A stretch of DNA of 64,000 nt, taken from Variovorax paradoxus EPS. GTDB lineage: Bacteria; Pseudomonadota; Gammaproteobacteria; Burkholderiales; Burkholderiaceae_C. The notes beneath the pieces were generated by a model. That model made no database searches. It was given only the letters and a program-made list of their open reading frames with translations, and was not told the DNA's origin. The stretch is from contig NC_014931.1 of the NCBI RefSeq assembly GCF_000184745.1, positions 2,666,001 to 2,730,000 of the forward strand, in the 5' to 3' direction. Below are positions 33,369 to 43,664 of the stretch, piece by piece. Position 1 is the stretch's first letter. Every line of letters starts with the position of its first letter. The position numbers and the translations under genes are program-made.

Positions 33369-34403
33369 ATGAAAACGACGTTCAAATTTGCAACCGCCGG
33401 TCTCGTGGCCGCGCTGTTCTCCATTCCCGCCCTCGCCCAAGACGTGACCGGCGCCGGCGCCAGCTTCCCGGCACCGCTGTATGCCAAGTGGGCTTCGGAC
33501 TTCAACAAGGCCACCGGCGTCAAGATCAACTACCAGTCGGTCGGCTCGGGCGCTGGCCTCAAGCAGATCGAAGCCAAGACCGTCGATTTCGGCGCTTCGG
33601 ACGCTCCCCTGAAGGACGACGAACTCCAGGCCAAGGGCCTGATGCAGTTCCCCACCGTCATCGGCGGCGTGATTCCCGTGGTCAACATCACCGGCATCAA
33701 GCCGGGCGAACTGAAGCTCAACGGCCAGGTTCTGGGCGACATCTACCTGGGCAAGATCACCAAGTGGAACGACCCCGCCATCAAGGCGCTGAACGGCTCG
33801 CTGGCCCTGCCCGACGCCGCCATCGCCCCGGTTCGCCGCGCCGATGGTTCGGGCACCAGCTTCCTGTTCACCAACTACCTGAGCAAGGTCAATGCCGAGT
33901 GGAAGACCAAGGTCGGCGAAGGCACGGCCGTGAACTGGCCCACCGGCGCGGGCGGCAAGGGCAATGAAGGCGTCGCAGCCTTCGTGAACCGCCTGCCCAA
34001 CTCGATCGGCTACGTCGAGTACGCGTACGTCAAGCAGAACAAGATGACCTACGCCCAGCTGCAGAACGCCGCCGGCAACTTCGTTTCGCCCGACGACACC
34101 GCTTTCAAGGCCGCCGCCGCCGCCGCCGACTGGAGCAAGAGCTTCTACCAGGTGCTGACCAACCAGGCCGACAAGGGCGCATGGCCCATCACCGGCGCGA
34201 CCTTCATCCTGATGCACAAGGTGCAGGACAAGCCCGCCAACGCGACCACCGTGCTCAAGTTCTTCGACTGGGCCTACAAGGGTGGCGACAAGACCGCCGA
34301 CGACCTCGACTACGTGCCGATGCCCGACGCCGTGAAGGCCACCATCGCCAAGTCGTGGGGTGAAGTGAAGGACGCATCGGGCAAGCCCGTCGCGTTCAAG
34401 TAA
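33369..34403 (+). CDS. pstS: phosphate ABC transporter periplasmic binding protein
   Basis: 344 aa. A Sec signal peptide ([23 protein letters not shown]) ends near residue 23. The mature protein begins [22 protein letters not shown], and has [23 protein letters not shown] and [16 protein letters not shown], the loops that bind phosphate by backbone and Ser/Asp contacts. SVGSGAG and the GSGTSF loop are diagnostic of PstS. First gene of pstSCAB-phoU-phoB-phoR, directly under a Pho box. Confidence 0.97.
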   Translation: MKTTFKFATAGLVAALFSIPALAQDVTGAGASFPAPLYAKWASDFNKATGVKINYQSVGSGAGLKQIEAKTVDFGASDAPLKDDELQAKGLMQFPTVIGGVIPVVNITGIKPGELKLNGQVLGDIYLGKITKWNDPAIKALNGSLALPDAAIAPVRRADGSGTSFLFTNYLSKVNAEWKTKVGEGTAVNWPTGAGGKGNEGVAAFVNRLPNSIGYVEYAYVKQNKMTYAQLQNAAGNFVSPDDTAFKAAAAAADWSKSFYQVLTNQADKGAWPITGATFILMHKVQDKPANATTVLKFFDWAYKGGDKTADDLDYVPMPDAVKATIAKSWGEVKDASGKPVAFK

Positions 34404-34436
34404 GCAACCCACTCACCAGTCCAGAACGGCGCATCC

Positions 34437-35516
34437 ATGAGCAGCACTTCGCTCGAGGACGCGCCGCTTTCGTCTTTGCCGGAGCGACCCGTGTCATCCA
34501 CTCTTCCTGCTGCCGCCTCGTACGACCTCGCGGCCGACCGTGGCCGCGCCACTGCGCCGCCACCGCCGGTGAAGGGGCCGCGTTCCGGCCCCATGGCCGA
34601 CCGCCTGTTCGGCTGGGCCGCCAAGGGCGCCGCGCTGCTGACGCTGGCGATGCTCATCGGCATCCTGTTGTCGCTGATCGTCGGCGCCTGGCCCGCCATT
34701 TCCAAGTACGGCCTCGGCTTTCTCACGAACAGCACGTGGGACCCGGTCAAGGAGGAGTACGGCGGCCTCGTGATGATCTACGGCACGCTGGCCACCTCGT
34801 TCATCGCCTTGGTGATTGCGGTGCCGGTGAGCTTCGGCATTGCCCTCTTTCTGACCGAGCTGTCGCCCAACTGGCTCAAGCGCCCGCTGGGCACGGCGAT
34901 CGAATTGCTCGCCGCCGTGCCGTCCATCGTGTACGGCATGTGGGGCCTGTTGGTGTTCGGCCCGATCCTCTCGACCTGGGTGCAGCAGCCGCTGCAGAAG
35001 CTGCTTGCCGGCGTGCCGTACCTCGGCGCCCTGGTGTCCGGCCCGCCCGTGGGCATCGGCATTCTGTCGGCCGGCATCATCCTCGCAATCATGATCATCC
35101 CGTTCATCGCCTCGGTGATGCGCGATGTGTTCGAGGTGACGCCGCCGCTTCTCAAGGAGTCGGCCTACGGTCTCGGCTCCACCACCTGGGAGGTCGTCTC
35201 CAAGGTCGTGCTGCCGTACACCAAGGCCGGCGTGATCGGCGGGATCATGCTCGGCCTCGGCCGGGCGCTGGGCGAAACGATGGCGGTCACGTTCGTGATC
35301 GGCAACATGAACCAGCTCAACTCGCTGTCGGTGTTCGAGGCTGCCAACAGCATCACCTCGGCGCTGGCCAATGAATTCGCCGAAGCCGGCGCGGGCCTGC
35401 ACCAGGCTGCGCTGATGTACCTCGGCCTCGTGCTGTTCTTCATCACCTTCGTCGTGCTGACGCTCTCGAAGGTGTTGCTGGCCCAGATGAAGAAGAGCGA
35501 AGGAACCAAATCGTGA
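34437..35516 (+). CDS. pstC: phosphate ABC transporter permease PstC
   Basis: 359 aa with six membrane segments after an N-terminal extension of about 55 residues that is Ala/Pro-rich. The permease loop [49 protein letters not shown] is the EAA motif with the GETMA end typical of PstC. A later Met (about residue 53, [12 protein letters not shown]) could be the start in other strains. The stop overlaps the GTG of pstA. Confidence 0.96.
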   Translation: MSSTSLEDAPLSSLPERPVSSTLPAAASYDLAADRGRATAPPPPVKGPRSGPMADRLFGWAAKGAALLTLAMLIGILLSLIVGAWPAISKYGLGFLTNSTWDPVKEEYGGLVMIYGTLATSFIALVIAVPVSFGIALFLTELSPNWLKRPLGTAIELLAAVPSIVYGMWGLLVFGPILSTWVQQPLQKLLAGVPYLGALVSGPPVGIGILSAGIILAIMIIPFIASVMRDVFEVTPPLLKESAYGLGSTTWEVVSKVVLPYTKAGVIGGIMLGLGRALGETMAVTFVIGNMNQLNSLSVFEAANSITSALANEFAEAGAGLHQAALMYLGLVLFFITFVVLTLSKVLLAQMKKSEGTKS

Positions 35517-36397
35517 GCACCGCGCAAGACCTCATCAGCGCCAAGGCGCTCGCCGAAACGCGCCAGGCCCGGTTCGCTTCGCGCAACCGCGTCAACAAGA
35601 TCGCGCTGACGCTCTCGCTCGCCGCGATGGTGTTCGGTGTGTTCTGGCTCGTGTGGATCCTCTGGGAAACGCTGCGCCTGGGCCTGGGCGGCCTCGCGCT
35701 CGCCACCTTCACCGAAATGACGCCGCCGCCGAACGAAGTGGGCGGCATCGCCAACGCGATCTTCGGCTCCTTCGTGATGGTGATGCTCGCCACCTTCGTG
35801 GGCACGCCGATCGGCATCATGGCCGGCATCTACCTGGCCGAGTACAACCCCAAGGGCTGGCTCGCCTCGGTCACTCGCTTCGTGAACGACATCCTCTTGT
35901 CGGCGCCCTCGATCGTGATCGGCCTGTTCGTCTACGCCGTGGTGGTGGCCTACTTCAAGACCTTCTCGGGCCTGGCCGGTGCGCTGGCGCTCGCGCTGAT
36001 CGTGATTCCGGTGGTGATCCGCACCACCGAGAACATGCTGCAGCTGGTGCCGCCGGGCCTGCGCGAAGCGGCTTACGCATTGGGCACACCGAAGTGGAAG
36101 GTCATCATCAGCATCACGCTGCGCGCCGCACGCGCCGGTGTGGTCACCGGCATCCTGCTGGCCGTGGCGCGCATCGCGGGTGAAACCGCGCCGCTGCTCT
36201 TCACCGCGCTGAACAACCAGTTCTGGACCGCCGACGTGAGCCAGCCGATGGCCAGCCTGCCGGTCACGATTTTCAAGTTCGCGATGAGCCCGTACGAGAA
36301 CTGGCAACAGCTGGCCTGGGCCGGCGTGTTCCTGATCACCGTCGCCGTGCTCGCCCTCAACATCCTGGCGCGGGTCCTCACGCGCAACAAACACTGA
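35513..36397 (+). CDS. pstA: phosphate ABC transporter permease PstA
   Basis: 294 aa from GTG 35513 (overlap GTGA with the pstC stop). Six membrane segments. [48 protein letters not shown] is the cytoplasmic EAA loop and the following helix, ending in the [10 protein letters not shown] sequence that marks PstA. It forms the membrane channel with PstC. Confidence 0.97.
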   Translation: MSTAQDLISAKALAETRQARFASRNRVNKIALTLSLAAMVFGVFWLVWILWETLRLGLGGLALATFTEMTPPPNEVGGIANAIFGSFVMVMLATFVGTPIGIMAGIYLAEYNPKGWLASVTRFVNDILLSAPSIVIGLFVYAVVVAYFKTFSGLAGALALALIVIPVVIRTTENMLQLVPPGLREAAYALGTPKWKVIISITLRAARAGVVTGILLAVARIAGETAPLLFTALNNQFWTADVSQPMASLPVTIFKFAMSPYENWQQLAWAGVFLITVAVLALNILARVLTRNKH

Positions 36398-36416
36398 TTG
36401 AAGAAGAAGATCTCCC

Positions 36417-37196
36417 ATGCCAAACACCGTCGCACAACCGTCGCGCTCGAAGATCTCGGTCAAGGACCTGAACTTCTACTACGGCAAATTCCACGCGCTC
36501 AAGGGCATCAACCTCGAGATTCCCGAGAACAAGGTCACGGCCTTCATCGGCCCGTCGGGCTGCGGCAAGTCGACTCTGCTGCGCACCTTCAACCGCATGT
36601 TCGAGCTCTACCCCGAGCAGCGCGCCGAGGGCACGATCGCCCTGGACGGCGAGAACCTGCTCACCTCCAAGCAGGACGTCGCACTCATCCGCGCCAAGAT
36701 CGGCATGGTGTTCCAGAAGCCGACGCCGTTCCCGATGTCGATCTACGACAACATCGCCTTCGGCGTGAAGCTGTTCGAGAACCTCTCGGCCAGCGAGATG
36801 GACGATCGCGTCGAGTGGGCCCTGAAGAAGGCCGCGCTCTGGACCGAAGTGCGCGACAAGCTGCAGCAAAGCGGCTCGGGCCTTTCCGGCGGCCAGCAGC
36901 AGCGCCTGTGCATTGCGCGCGGCATCGCGATCAAGCCTGAAGTGCTCTTGCTCGACGAACCGTGCTCCGCGCTGGACCCGATCTCGACCGCCAAGATCGA
37001 AGAGTTGATCGCCGAGCTCAAGAACGAGTACACCGTGGTCATCGTGACGCACAACATGCAGCAGGCCGCCCGCTGCAGCGACTACACCGCCTACATGTAC
37101 CTGGGCGACCTGATCGAGTTCGGCGCGACGGAGCAGATGTTCTTCAAGCCGCAGCGCAAGGAAACCGAGGACTACATCACCGGCCGTTTCGGCTAA
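36417..37196 (+). CDS. pstB: phosphate ABC transporter ATPase PstB
   Basis: 259 aa. Walker [11 protein letters not shown]-loop [16 protein letters not shown] (specific for PstB), signature [13 protein letters not shown], Walker [16 protein letters not shown] and switch [14 protein letters not shown]. It energises the PstCA channel and, with PhoU, takes part in PhoR signalling. It lies 19 nt after pstA and 12 nt before phoU. Confidence 0.98.
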   Translation: MPNTVAQPSRSKISVKDLNFYYGKFHALKGINLEIPENKVTAFIGPSGCGKSTLLRTFNRMFELYPEQRAEGTIALDGENLLTSKQDVALIRAKIGMVFQKPTPFPMSIYDNIAFGVKLFENLSASEMDDRVEWALKKAALWTEVRDKLQQSGSGLSGGQQQRLCIARGIAIKPEVLLLDEPCSALDPISTAKIEELIAELKNEYTVVIVTHNMQQAARCSDYTAYMYLGDLIEFGATEQMFFKPQRKETEDYITGRFG

Positions 37197-37208
37197 GGAG
37201 ACAAAACC

Positions 37209-37910
37209 ATGAGCGAGAAACATCTTTCCAGCCAGTTCGACAGCGAACTCAACGGCGTCTCGTCGCGCGTGATGGAGCTCGGCGGCATGGTCGAGTCGCA
37301 GATCCACACGGCGGTGTATGCGCTGCTGCAGTTCGACGCCGAGGCGGCCGACCGCGTGATGGAAACCGAGCACCGCGTCAATGCGATGGAAATCGACATC
37401 GACCGCGAGCTCTCGTCGATCATCGCGCGCCGCCAGCCGACCGCACGCGACCTGCGCCTCTTGATCGCCATCAGCAAGACCACCGCCAACCTGGAGCGTG
37501 TGGGCGACGAGGCCAACAAGATCGCACGCATGGTCAAGTCGATCATCGAGAGCGGTTCGGCCCGCCAGCTGCCCACGACCGAGCTGCGCATCGCGGCCGA
37601 CCTGGCCTCAGGGCTGCTCCGCACCGCGCTGGACGCCTTCGCGCGCCTGGACACGGCCGCGGCGCTGTCGATCCTGAAGGACGACGACCTGATCGACAAG
37701 GAGTTCGACGGGTTCGTGCGCAAGCTGGTCACCTACATGATGGAAGACCCCCGCACCATCTCGGCGAGCCTGGACCTCCTGTTCCTGGCCAAGGCCATCG
37801 AACGCATCGGCGACCACGCCAAGAACATCGCCGAATTCATCATCTACATCGTCAAGGGTGCCGATGTGCGGCACACTTCGATGCAGGAAATCGAGTCTGC
37901 GCTGCAGTGA
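37209..37910 (+). CDS. phoU: phosphate signalling complex protein PhoU
   Basis: 233 aa, nearly all helical, made of two tandem PhoU repeats with metal-binding E/D-x3-D motifs: NAMEIDIDRELSSIIARRQPTARDLRLLIAISKTTANLERVGDEANKIA and the second DDDLIDKEFDGFVRKLVTYMMEDPRTISASLDLLFLAKAIERIGDHAKNIAEFIIYIVKG. It keeps PhoR in phosphatase state when phosphate is plentiful. Follows pstB by 12 nt. Confidence 0.97.
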   Translation: MSEKHLSSQFDSELNGVSSRVMELGGMVESQIHTAVYALLQFDAEAADRVMETEHRVNAMEIDIDRELSSIIARRQPTARDLRLLIAISKTTANLERVGDEANKIARMVKSIIESGSARQLPTTELRIAADLASGLLRTALDAFARLDTAAALSILKDDDLIDKEFDGFVRKLVTYMMEDPRTISASLDLLFLAKAIERIGDHAKNIAEFIIYIVKGADVRHTSMQEIESALQ

Positions 37911-37936
37911 CCTCGGCGCCAAGACTCCCATAAAGC

Positions 37937-38629
<693 letters not shown>

Positions 38630-38673
38630 ACACCGTGGCGTCCCTCGGCCGCGGGCGCGGATAATCGCCCGCC

Positions 38674-40011
38674 ATGCCTTTCCGAATTGCTACTTTTTTA
38701 ATAGCGTCCCTTGTAATAGGAGCGGGCGCTGTCGGCATTTTTGGCTGGAAGTTCGGGTGGCTGGGCGCCTGGCTGGGGGCGGTGCTGTGGCTCGCGCTCG
38801 ATGCCTGGCGCGCCGAACGGCTGCTGCAGGTGCTGCGCAACGACGCCACGGGTTTGCCGACCCGCGGACCCGGCGTCTGGGGCGAACTGGCCGAGCGCAT
38901 CCGCAAGCTGCTGCGCGACCGCGAGCAGCAGACCCGCCAGGCCGAAGACCGGCTGCAGGAATTCCTGGCGGCCATCCAGGCATCACCCAACGGCGTGATC
39001 CTGCTCGACGAGCAGGGCCGCATCGAATGGTGCAACCAGACGGCGGCAGGCCAGTTCGGCATCGATGCCGAGCGCGACCTGTTGCAGCACCTGGCCAATC
39101 TCGTGCGCGACCCGGCCTTCGTGGCCTACCTCGCGTCGTGGAACTACAGCCGCGACGTCGTCATCGACGCTTCCGGCCCGGGCCATACGCACCAGCGCAG
39201 CCATCCGGTGCGGCTGTCGGTGCAGGTGCATCCCTATGCAGGCAACCGCCGCATGCTGCTCACGCGCGACATCACGGCGCTGGAGCAGGCCGAGGCGATG
39301 CGGCGCGATTTCGTGGCGAATGTGTCGCACGAGATCCGCACGCCGCTCACGGTGCTGGCGGGCTTTGTCGAGACGCTGCAGAACCTGCCGCTCGATGCCG
39401 ACGAGCGCATGCGTTATCTCTCGTTGATGGGCCAACAATCGCACCGCATGGAAACGCTGGTGAACGACCTCTTGACGCTGTCGCGGCTGGAGGGCAGCGC
39501 ATCGCCTTCGGGCAATCAGTGGATCCGCATCCGTGCCTTGCTCGCGCAGTGCGAGGACGAAGGACGCGGCCTGTCGGGCCGGCTTGCGCCGCTGGGCCAT
39601 CGGCTCTCGTTCACCATCGATGCCGAGTCCGAGATATCGGGCGCGCCCACCGAATTGCAGAGCGCAATGTCGAACCTGCTGAGCAATGCGATCCGCTACA
39701 CGCCCGGCGGCGGCGAAGTGGCGGTGAGCTGGCGGGTGCTGCCCGACGGGCGCGGCGAGTACGCGGTGAAGGACACCGGCCCTGGCATTGCCGCCGAGCA
39801 CATTCCGCGGCTCACCGAGCGCTTCTATCGCATCGACCGCAGCCGTTCGCGCGAGACCGGCGGCACGGGGCTCGGCCTCGCGATCGTCAAGCACATCGCA
39901 CAACGGCATGGCGCCGAATTGCGCATCGAGAGCACGGTGGGCAAGGGGAGCCGGTTTGCGCTGGTGTTTCCGGCCACGCGGGTGCGCGAGGCGCGCGTGC
40001 TGGCGAAGTGA
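38674..40011 (+). CDS. phoR: phosphate regulon sensor histidine kinase PhoR
   Basis: 445 aa. Two N-terminal membrane segments (about 5-22 and 28-45) without a large periplasmic domain, as usual for PhoR. A PAS domain spans about 95-200 (AIQASPNGVILLDEQGRIEWCNQTAAGQFG). The dimerisation helix FVANVSHEIRTPLTVLAGF has the phosphorylated H219; ATP-binding boxes are NLLSNAIRYTPGGGE, DTGPGIAAEHIPRLTERFYRID and GGTGLGLAIVKH. It senses the Pst-PhoU state rather than phosphate directly. Confidence 0.96.
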   Translation: MPFRIATFLIASLVIGAGAVGIFGWKFGWLGAWLGAVLWLALDAWRAERLLQVLRNDATGLPTRGPGVWGELAERIRKLLRDREQQTRQAEDRLQEFLAAIQASPNGVILLDEQGRIEWCNQTAAGQFGIDAERDLLQHLANLVRDPAFVAYLASWNYSRDVVIDASGPGHTHQRSHPVRLSVQVHPYAGNRRMLLTRDITALEQAEAMRRDFVANVSHEIRTPLTVLAGFVETLQNLPLDADERMRYLSLMGQQSHRMETLVNDLLTLSRLEGSASPSGNQWIRIRALLAQCEDEGRGLSGRLAPLGHRLSFTIDAESEISGAPTELQSAMSNLLSNAIRYTPGGGEVAVSWRVLPDGRGEYAVKDTGPGIAAEHIPRLTERFYRIDRSRSRETGGTGLGLAIVKHIAQRHGAELRIESTVGKGSRFALVFPATRVREARVLAK

Positions 40012-40036
40012 GCTTGGCGCCGGCGTTGTTTGTTCT

Positions 40037-41380
40037 TCAGCTGGCTCGCTTTTGCATCGTCCAGCGCAGCAGCGCGCTGAACAGCAGGCCCGTGAGCACC
40101 AACGCGCCGGCGCTCATGATCCAGAACGCGAGCGGCGATTGCATCGCCGGCCATGGCCCGAGGCCGCGGTAGGCCAGCAAGTAGCTGCCGCCGAGGCCCA
40201 GGCCCCAGAGCATCGCGCAGTAGATGACCAGCGGCGCCAGCGTCACGCGGTAGCAGCGCAGCACGAACACGCACAGCGTCTGCAGGGCATCGGCGAGGTG
40301 GTAGACCGCGACGACCGGCAGCAGCAAGGCGGCCAGCGCGATCACTTCCGGGTTGTCCGAATACACATTGGCAAGCTCGTGGCGCAAGGCGACCATCGCT
40401 CCGGCGTAGACGAGGGCGCACAGCATGGCGAGCTCGAAGCCGAGGCGGCAGGCGTGCCGGGCCTTCGCTGCATCGCCGGCGCCGAGCCAGAAGCTCACGC
40501 GCGCGCTGGTCGCGATGGCGAGCGAGAGCGGCATCATGTACGCCACTGCGAGCAGGTTCGAGGCGATCTGGTGCGCAGCCGCCGCAGCGGTGCCCAGGCG
40601 CGCGATGAACAGCGCCATCAGCGTGAACGAGGTCACTTCCACCAGCACCGCCAATCCGCCGGGAACGCCGAGGCGCGCGAACTGGCGGATCTGCAGCCAA
40701 TCGGGCGGCTCGATGCGTTCCCAGAGCGCATAGCCGCGATAGAAGGCGCTGCTGCGCAGCAGCCAGACCGCGCAGCCGAGCATGGCCCAGTTCACGCACA
40801 GCGTGGCCCAGGCGCAGCCGACGAGGCCCATCGCGGGCAGGCCGGCGCCGCCGAAGGTGAACCAGATCGACAGCGGCAGCTTCACCACCAGCGACGCCAG
40901 TTGCAGCCAAGTCACGAGCTGTGGCTTGCCCAGGCTCTGGTTCAGCGTGCTGAAGAGGCGAAAGAGGAGAGACGGCGCCAGCGCGAAGGCCAGCACCGCG
41001 AGGTACGCCTCGACCTCGCCGCGCATCTCCGCCGGCACCTGGGTCCAGCGCAGGGCGCCGCCGGGCAGCAGCAGCGCCACCATGCCCACCGCGATGGCGA
41101 TGCCGGCCAGGTAGAGCGACTGCCGCACCGAGCGGCCCACCTCGCCGCCGCGGCCCGCGCCGTGCAATTCGGCCCACACCGGCAGCAGTGCCTGCAGCAC
41201 GCCCATCAGCGAGACGTACACGCTCACGAAGATGGCAGCGCCGACCGAGAGCGCCGCCAGCGCGTGCTCCGAATAGCGGCCCGCGATGATGGTGTCGGTC
41301 ACGCCGAAAGCCATCACGGCCAGCTGGCCCACCAGCACCGTGCCGGCGTGGCGTGCGATCAAACTCCGTTCGCCCACCAC
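40037..41380 (-). CDS. MATE-family efflux transporter
   Basis: 447 aa with about twelve membrane segments in two related halves. Typical MATE sequences are seen: VLVGQLAVMAFGVTDTIIAGRYSEHALAALSVGAAIF near the N-terminus, and in the second half GVPGGLAVLVEVTSFTLMALFIARLGTAAAAAHQIASNLLAVAYMMPLSLAIATSARVSFWLGAGD. Na+- or H+-driven export of cationic drugs or metabolites is the family role. The start is a GTG at 41380, 3 nt after the stop of the preceding gene, so these two genes are cotranscribed. Confidence 0.92.
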   Translation of the reverse strand: MVGERSLIARHAGTVLVGQLAVMAFGVTDTIIAGRYSEHALAALSVGAAIFVSVYVSLMGVLQALLPVWAELHGAGRGGEVGRSVRQSLYLAGIAIAVGMVALLLPGGALRWTQVPAEMRGEVEAYLAVLAFALAPSLLFRLFSTLNQSLGKPQLVTWLQLASLVVKLPLSIWFTFGGAGLPAMGLVGCAWATLCVNWAMLGCAVWLLRSSAFYRGYALWERIEPPDWLQIRQFARLGVPGGLAVLVEVTSFTLMALFIARLGTAAAAAHQIASNLLAVAYMMPLSLAIATSARVSFWLGAGDAAKARHACRLGFELAMLCALVYAGAMVALRHELANVYSDNPEVIALAALLLPVVAVYHLADALQTLCVFVLRCYRVTLAPLVIYCAMLWGLGLGGSYLLAYRGLGPWPAMQSPLAFWIMSAGALVLTGLLFSALLRWTMQKRAS

Positions 41381-41383
41381 GGG

Positions 41384-43111
41384 TCAGGGCACGATCTTTT
41401 GGTAAAGGAGCAGGTCGTCCGCGGCGCTGCTGGGACGGCGCAGGGTGCCGCTGAAGCGCCACTTCTCGAGCGGAATGATGGTATGCAGCCGCTCGATGGT
41501 CTCGGGGCTCACCAGCAGCCAGGGGCAGTCGGTGCCGAGCAGCAGGGGCTGCAGGTTGAAGTTGCCGTGGTGGCGCAACGCTGCCGCGTGCGGCCGGCTC
41601 AGTGCCAGTTCGGCGATGCAGCTCGGGTGGCCGACCCGCTCAGCCACCGCACGCACCTGCGGCAGGTAGCTGCGCGCGTAGTCGATGGGGGGCAGCCAGA
41701 GCGTCATCAGCAGCATCCAGCAGAGCGCGGTGCCGCCGGCGGGCAGCACCAGCGTCTTCCAGAGCGCGGCGCGGTGGCGCCCGGTGCGCCAGCGCACCAG
41801 CCAACACCATGCGATGGTCGCGGCCAGCGCGAGCACGAATGCGATCGGCGAGAACTCGCCCACGAAGCCCGGCACCAGCCGTGCGACGCTGGCTGCAGGC
41901 TTGCGCGGCACGCCGGTCAGCATGGCGATCCAGTAGAGCCAGCCCAGCACCGCGAGGCCACTGAAGAAGAGCACGTTGAACCAGTCGATCAGCGCCGCGG
42001 CGCTGCGCCGGAAGGTGGGCAGCGCGAAGGCCGCCAGCGTGGCGAAGGCCGGCAGGGCCAGCAGCAGCGAGCGGTCGGAGTAGTCGGTGGTCCAGGTGGC
42101 GGCCAGCGGCACGAGCGCGAACCAGAACGGCAGCGCGACATGGCGCGCCGTGAGCTGGCGGCGCCAGCGCCAGAGCGTCCAGATGGCGAGCGGCCAGACG
42201 GGCCAGGTGAACCAGAGCAGCAGTTTGGCTTGGCTGCGGATTTCGCTGCTGATCGAGTTGCCGTCCAGCGTGATCTTCCATTGCGACAGGCCGAGGCCGA
42301 ACACCAGCGCCGCCGCCAGCAGCGTGACGCCGATCATCGTGAAGAGGGCGCCGCGGGTGTAGCCGGGGCCATCGTCGGAGCTCACGTCCGCCCCGGCTTT
42401 TGCGACGAGGTGCCGCTCATAGGCGATGTAGAGCGCGCTGCCGACGGCGAGCGCGAGGCCAACGGTGGGGGCGCCGCTCAACGTCATGCCGAGCGTGCCG
42501 ACCACGAGAGCGATCACCGGGCCTGCGCGGCGGTACGGCAGCGCGGCCACGCCGTAGAACAGGTGCGAGGCGAAGTACAGCTGGGCAAGGGCGGGCGTGG
42601 TTTCGTGCCCGAGTTGGGCGAGGCCCAGGCAGGCGATCAGCGCCAGCAGGCCGCCGTCGGCGATGGCGCGCGCGTAGTCGGTCGGACGCGCCTCGCCGCC
42701 GAAGGCGAACGCCACGGGCTGTGCGCGTGCGGTTCGGGCGAGGTAGTAGACGGCGTACCAGGTGGCGGTGAAGGTGCCCCAGAGCATCAGCGCGAAGACG
42801 AATCGCACGGCGAGGTCGGGGTTCAGCCACGCGGGGGCAAGCTTGATCGCGATGGCGCCGATCCAGTAGGGGACCAGCGCGGGCGTCTCGGGCTGCATGC
42901 CCAGCAAGAGCGGATCGAACCAGCGCGCGATGCCTTCGGTGCCCCGGGCCAGTTCGGCCATGTAGCCGAAGGCGGTGATGTCGGCACTCTTCCACGGTCC
43001 GCGCCCGACCAGGCCCGGCAGCAGGTAGGCCGCGCACAACAGCAGCAGCGCGATGCGCGGCAGCCGGCGCACGGCATTCTGGGCAACGATCGCGGGAGTG
43101 GGCTGGTTCAA
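41384..43111 (-). CDS. polytopic membrane protein, ArnT/GT39-like glycosyltransferase
   Basis: 575 aa with about eleven to twelve membrane segments and a soluble C-terminal part of about 110 residues. After the first segment it has LLPGLVGRGPWKSADITAFGYMAELARG, matching the place where GT-C transferases of the ArnT type carry the catalytic Asp (P-x-E/S-x-D-E-x-R) in the first periplasmic loop; HETTPALAQLYFASHLFYGVAALPYRR follows. ArnT proteins move a sugar from polyprenyl phosphate to lipid A; the acceptor here is unknown. The donor-site Asp is plausible but the usual D-E pair is not complete, so the activity is tentative. Confidence 0.6.
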   Translation of the reverse strand: MNQPTPAIVAQNAVRRLPRIALLLLCAAYLLPGLVGRGPWKSADITAFGYMAELARGTEGIARWFDPLLLGMQPETPALVPYWIGAIAIKLAPAWLNPDLAVRFVFALMLWGTFTATWYAVYYLARTARAQPVAFAFGGEARPTDYARAIADGGLLALIACLGLAQLGHETTPALAQLYFASHLFYGVAALPYRRAGPVIALVVGTLGMTLSGAPTVGLALAVGSALYIAYERHLVAKAGADVSSDDGPGYTRGALFTMIGVTLLAAALVFGLGLSQWKITLDGNSISSEIRSQAKLLLWFTWPVWPLAIWTLWRWRRQLTARHVALPFWFALVPLAATWTTDYSDRSLLLALPAFATLAAFALPTFRRSAAALIDWFNVLFFSGLAVLGWLYWIAMLTGVPRKPAASVARLVPGFVGEFSPIAFVLALAATIAWCWLVRWRTGRHRAALWKTLVLPAGGTALCWMLLMTLWLPPIDYARSYLPQVRAVAERVGHPSCIAELALSRPHAAALRHHGNFNLQPLLLGTDCPWLLVSPETIERLHTIIPLEKWRFSGTLRRPSSAADDLLLYQKIVP

Positions 43112-43153
43112 AGGGCGGGAAGCGGAGAGAAGGGCTAAAGGAGATTCGGAATG

Positions 43154-43184
43154 AAAAAGGGCAGCGCGGTAAACCGGGCTGCCC
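43154..43184 (-). terminator. intrinsic terminator of rpmE2
   Basis: On the minus strand GGGCAGC (43184-43178) and GCTGCCC (43165-43159) form a 7-bp stem with loop, followed by TTTTT (43158-43154). Confidence 0.85.
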
Positions 43185-43204
43185 TCGACGCCAAAGCGCG
43201 TGCT

Positions 43205-43474
43205 TTACTTCGAAGCAGCGCCGGTGGTCTTGCCGAAACGGTTGCGGAACTTCTCGACGCGACCGCCCATGTTGTCGACCGACTTCTGCGTGCCGGTGTA
43301 GAACGGGTGCGATTCGCTGGTGGTATCCAGCTTGAACAGGGGGAGCTCGCGACCGTCGTCGGTCTTGCCCATTTCCTTGGTGTTCGCGCACGAACGGGTC
43401 ACGAACTTGAAACCGTTCGACATGTCGACGAACAGGATTTCGCGGTAATTCGGGTGGATGCCTTCTTTTGCCAT
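43205..43474 (-). CDS. rpmE2: 50S ribosomal protein L31 type B
   Basis: 89 aa from ATG 43474. Sequence KEGIHPNYREILFVDMSNGFKFVTRSC, and LPLFKLDTTSESHPFYTGTQKSVDNMGGRVEKFRNRFG, is that of L31. The four-cysteine zinc ribbon (C-x-x-C pairs) of the type A form is missing, and the length is that of the zinc-independent type B form, which can replace type A under zinc shortage. No Zur box was recognised in its short upstream region. Confidence 0.95.
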   Translation of the reverse strand: MAKEGIHPNYREILFVDMSNGFKFVTRSCANTKEMGKTDDGRELPLFKLDTTSESHPFYTGTQKSVDNMGGRVEKFRNRFGKTTGAASK

Positions 43475-43664
43475 GGTGTTTCCTTTTGCGCTGTTGGAAT
43501 CAATGCGCGGTCGATGCGAGAGCCACAAGCGCGTCGACTGTCGAATGGACTGGTCGGCGGCTGTCCCGGGGTGAGGGGATCGCTGGGCAGGACGCCCGGC
43601 TGCACTTTTCGCGGAGCCAGCGATTATCGCATACTGGCCGTTTTGAGCGAAAAGCGGCCCACAG

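Noticed and set aside
39788..43138. 1116-codon open frame opposite the MATE and ArnT-like genes
   Set aside because: Low-complexity Arg/Gln/His/Ala composition typical of a shadow frame; both genes on the other strand have clear families and membrane segments.
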